Source: DAOTUB01 sp034437455
GTDB lineage: Bacteria; Chloroflexota; Anaerolineae; B4-G1
Direction of reading: 5' to 3'
Assembly (NCBI GenBank): GCA_034437455.1
Contig: DAOTUB010000298.1
Coordinates: forward strand, 1-8,007
DNA: 8,007 bases
Numbering within the stretch: the stretch's first letter is position 1; each line of letters starts with the position of its first letter. The translations under genes and the position numbers were made by a program. The notes under the pieces were generated by a model. That model ran no database searches, was not told the origin of the DNA, and saw only the letters and a list, made by a program, of their open reading frames with translations. Positions 6,105 to 8,007 of the stretch are shown piece by piece.

Positions 6105-6131
6105 CGGTCACAAAAGCCATTTCAGATCAAA

Positions 6132-6182
6132 CTGCTGCTGGAGCACTCGGAGTCCATCTTCCATTCGGAGAAAGATCACTGA
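6132..6182 (+). pseudogene. Orphan 3' end of an sbcD gene
   Basis: Reading 6132-6182 gives LLLEHSESIFHSEKDH and a TGA. This matches LLLEHAESIF at the C-terminus of the SbcD protein encoded upstream, with the next residues also similar (SEKD versus SRQD). It has no start of its own and the rest of the gene is absent. The frame is the same as the endonuclease and begins after that gene's TAG, with seven unrelated codons between. It is best explained as the original sbcD end, displaced when the restriction-modification cassette arrived, or as a tail brought in with the cassette. The following GHL10 gene begins against or within it. Confidence 0.75.
6133..6160 (+). repeat. Duplicated sbcD 3' end, right copy
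   Basis: Right partner of 4240-4267 (26 of 28 bases identical; differences at 6147 and 6149), 29 bases after the endonuclease stop. Confidence 0.75.
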
Positions 6183-6220
6183 AGGTCACACCACTATATT
6201 GCATCGGCTTCTCTCTGCTG

Positions 6221-7612
6221 TTGGCGCTCGCATCGCTGGCGCTGTTCGCGCTGCTGATCCGACCGTTGGCGGCTCAGCCACTCCCGCCCGACCCACTCGC
6301 CTTTGCTGCAAAAGTCGGCCTCAACCAGGCCTGGTACGTCGAGCACGGCTATCCTGCCACGGCCATCTCCCCGGCTCATTTTCCCTCACCTCTTCCAGCC
6401 GCACGGACCATCCAAAGCCCCACGCTCGATCACCACGTCTATCTACCGCTGGTGCAGAGCGGCGGGACAGTCACCGAGGCCCGCGCGCTGTGGGTGACCC
6501 GCTGGGATTACAACACCATCACCGACGTGCAGACGCTGGTCGCCAACGCTGCGGGGGCCGGGTTCAACATGCTGCTCTTCCAGGTGCGCGGCACCGCCGA
6601 CGCTTTCTACACTCCCGGCCTGGAACCCTGGGCCGCCCGGTTGAGCGGCGCGCTGGGCCAGGACCCTGGCTGGGACCCGCTCCAGACCGCCATCGAAGCC
6701 GCGCACGCCCACGGGCTGGAACTGCACGCCTACCTCAACGTCTACACGGTCTGGGTGGGCGCCGCGCCGCCGCCCACAGACACCGCGCCCGCCCATCTCT
6801 TCTGGACGCTCACGGAGCGTTACACAGACACATGGCGTCCTGTGGACATCTCTGGCGTGACGATGACGCTGACCGACACGGCATATCTCTGGGCCACGCC
6901 CGCCCTCACCGACGTGGCGGGCCACGTCATCTCTGTCACGGCAGATCTGGCGACCCGCTACGACGTGGACGGCGTGCACCTCGACCTGTTGCGCTATCCG
7001 GGCCGCGATTATTCCTACGATCCGTTCAGCGACGCCGGGTACGAGGCCGCCCTGACCCAGGAACCGGGGCTGGAGCGCGCCGAGTGGCAACGCCAGCAGG
7101 TGACGCTGCTGGTCAATCGGGTCTACTCGGAGGCGATCTCGCTCCGGCCCGAGTTGCGGCTTTCGGCGGCGGTCTGGCCGGTCTATCAGGATCGCTGGGG
7201 GTGGGGCTACAGCGAGGGGTACGGCGACTACTACCAGGATTCGCAGGGCTGGGTGCTCAGTGGCGCAATAGACGCGATCATGCCGATGCTCTATCCGGCG
7301 AACGTGATCGCCAACCCTGATTTCTTTACGCCCACCCAATTCTCTTTGCTGGCATCAGATTTTTTGACCCACACCGGCGGTCGTCACGTTTTCCCCGGTA
7401 TCAGCGCCCAGTACGCCGATTTTGAAGAGATCGCTCAGCGCATCGCCATCGCCCGCGACCTGGGCGCGCCGGGCCACGCGATCTTTTCCGCGCGGCTGGT
7501 GGCGAACAACGAGTACTGGGACGAGTTTGCAGCCGGTCCTTACGCCACGCTGGCTGCCGTCCCGCCAGTCGCCTGGCAGCAACAACGCCAGCTTGCCTTA
7601 TCCAACGACTAG
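6221..7612 (+). CDS. Secreted GHL10-family glycosyl-hydrolase-like protein
   Basis: A protein of the glycosyl-hydrolase-like family 10 (DUF187/GHL10), a TIM-barrel family thought to act on polysaccharide or peptidoglycan-type substrates outside the cell; the exact substrate is unknown. From TTG 6221 it has 463 residues. The hydrophobic N-terminus ending LAAQ looks like a signal peptide. A proline-rich linker contains VYLPLVQSGG (73-82). The barrel starts at RALWVTRWD (88-96), and YDVDGVHLDLLRYPG (247-261) and AIDAIMPMLYP are further family-like blocks. TTG 6221 is the first standard start in this frame but has no ribosome binding site. CTG 6179, with GGAG at 6167-6170 (spacing 8), would give a better signal peptide beginning MKVTPLYC and 477 residues. 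The gene is GC-rich like sbcD. It probably followed sbcD directly before the cassette came in. Confidence 0.85.
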   Translation: MALASLALFALLIRPLAAQPLPPDPLAFAAKVGLNQAWYVEHGYPATAISPAHFPSPLPAARTIQSPTLDHHVYLPLVQSGGTVTEARALWVTRWDYNTITDVQTLVANAAGAGFNMLLFQVRGTADAFYTPGLEPWAARLSGALGQDPGWDPLQTAIEAAHAHGLELHAYLNVYTVWVGAAPPPTDTAPAHLFWTLTERYTDTWRPVDISGVTMTLTDTAYLWATPALTDVAGHVISVTADLATRYDVDGVHLDLLRYPGRDYSYDPFSDAGYEAALTQEPGLERAEWQRQQVTLLVNRVYSEAISLRPELRLSAAVWPVYQDRWGWGYSEGYGDYYQDSQGWVLSGAIDAIMPMLYPANVIANPDFFTPTQFSLLASDFLTHTGGRHVFPGISAQYADFEEIAQRIAIARDLGAPGHAIFSARLVANNEYWDEFAAGPYATLAAVPPVAWQQQRQLALSND

Positions 7613-7620
7613 GCTATAAT
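7593..7620 (+). promoter_or_regulatory. Sigma-70-like promoter
   Basis: A perfect TATAAT (7615-7620) lies 16 bases after TTGCCT (7593-7598; four of six match TTGACA). It overlaps the end of the GHL10 gene and points at the small antitoxin-like frame that starts at 7690, leaving a leader of about 60 bases. Confidence 0.55.
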
Positions 7621-7689
7621 TGCCGATAGGTGGTGAAAGTAGACAGGGAAAGGGACTTTTTGTTTGCTGACTACTACGGAGGTGGCCCG

Positions 7690-7911
7690 ATGGATGCACG
7701 TAGCGAGGTCCAAAATCCAACCCAAATGATTCAAGACCGCATCATCCCACTGCTCGACGATCTGCCGCCGGAGAGCCTGACTGTTGTCGAGTAATTCGTC
7801 AAGTTTCTGCGCGACCAAGCCCGACGGGGACAAGCGGTAGTGACCAGCCGTGAGAAAAAAGAGCAATCTCCTCCTTACCAGCAATACTGTCCGGATACTG
7901 AAATAGTTTGA
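7690..7911 (+). pseudogene. Antitoxin-like small gene broken by in-frame TAA
   Basis: ATG 7690 follows a strong GGAGGTG (7678-7684, spacing 5). The frame reads 34 residues ending LLDDLPPESLTVVE, then TAA (7792-7794), then continues as FVKFLRDQARRGQAVVTSREKKE to TGA 7909-7911, 73 codons in all. The combined sequence has the helix pattern 'LPPESL-x-VVE-x-FVxFLR', typical of small DUF2281-like antitoxin proteins common in Chloroflexota and Cyanobacteria. The stop therefore looks like one substitution (CAA or GAA to TAA). In relatives as I recall them the part after REKKE..PPY is longer, so the 3' end may also be lost. Promoter and ribosome binding site are still good, so a 34-residue peptide may be made. 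No cognate toxin is recognisable in the remaining 96 bases. The family name is tentative; the interrupted frame is directly visible. Confidence 0.6.
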
Positions 7912-8007
7912 GCGATGAGAACAAAAGCCGCAGTAATCCAAGTAGGTTTTTCGCTCCCCAGCCAGCCAAGATATGAGACAATGCACGCTTGCTGTGCCTG
8001 GATGCAA
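7912..8007 (+). other. Unassigned open frame running off the window
   Basis: An ATG at 7915, three bases after the previous TGA, opens a frame of 31 codons to the window end (MRTKAAVIQVGF and onward). I do not recognise it and there is no clear ribosome binding site. Its position would suit a toxin partner of the antitoxin-like gene, but the residues do not resemble a PIN or RelE start. It is more likely non-coding or decayed. Confidence 0.15.

Noticed and set aside
5929..7320. Plus-strand frame of 463 codons across the endonuclease end and GHL10 gene
   Set aside because: Its product is Arg/Gly/Pro-rich and starts inside the endonuclease gene. The alternative frame gives clear PmeII-like and GHL10 sequences.
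6443..7339. Minus-strand frame of 298 codons opposite the GHL10 gene
   Set aside because: Low-complexity Arg/Val/Gly-rich shadow with no recognisable domain, opposite a well-supported gene.
1508..7794. Reassignment of TAG/TAA to glutamine, which would repair hepT and the antitoxin-like gene
   Set aside because: Other genes in the window end normally with TAG (HIT, sbcD, endonuclease, GHL10) or TAA (HAD), so a general reassignment would read through their stops.
7609..8007. Minus-strand frame of 132 codons at the window end
   Set aside because: No recognisable domain; it lies opposite the promoter, Shine-Dalgarno and antitoxin-like frame, which read sensibly on the plus strand.

Overview
The window looks like a piece of a moderately GC-rich bacterial chromosome, most likely Chloroflexota (Anaerolineae/Caldilineae/Roseiflexus-like). 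This is an inference from three things: a 'VYLPLVQSGG' linker in a secreted protein (a motif I associate with exported Chloroflexota proteins), frequent TTG starts, and the style of the HAD, HIT, SbcD and GHL10 proteins. All convincing genes are on the + strand. I see no rRNA, tRNA, CRISPR array or transposase.

Layout. Positions 1-318 hold no recognisable gene, only inverted repeats and a hairpin before a ribosome binding site. At 319-1050 is an AT-rich gene for a HEPN-like protein. It is followed by a MntA/HepT (MNT-HEPN, type VII) toxin-antitoxin pair at 1113-1738, whose toxin gene carries an in-frame TAG. This pair is bracketed by two copies of a 46-bp sequence (45/46 identical) that is the beginning of the next gene. 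Next comes a GC-rich, tightly packed operon: a HAD-like hydrolase (1772-2650), a HIT-family protein that lacks its histidine triad (2663-3067), and an SbcD/Mre11-type nuclease (3060-4298).

Straight after sbcD lies an AT-rich restriction-modification cassette: a beta-type amino-methyltransferase (4483-5343) and a PmeII-like restriction endonuclease (5340-6104) overlapping by 4 nt. Immediately past the endonuclease stop is a second copy of the sbcD 3' end (6132-6182). So this cassette too is bracketed by a duplicated end of the neighbouring gene. A secreted GHL10 (glycosyl-hydrolase-like family 10) protein follows (about 6221-7612). A promoter-like sequence then precedes a small antitoxin-like gene broken by an in-frame TAA (7690-7911).

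The main message: an ordinary HAD-HIT-sbcD-GHL10 neighbourhood appears to have been entered twice by selfish or defence modules, each time at a gene end and each time leaving a duplicated piece of the host gene. Several small genes are damaged (hepT by TAG, the HIT protein by an internal deletion, the antitoxin-like gene by TAA). The region therefore reads as an accessory hot spot undergoing turnover and decay, not as one intact new system.
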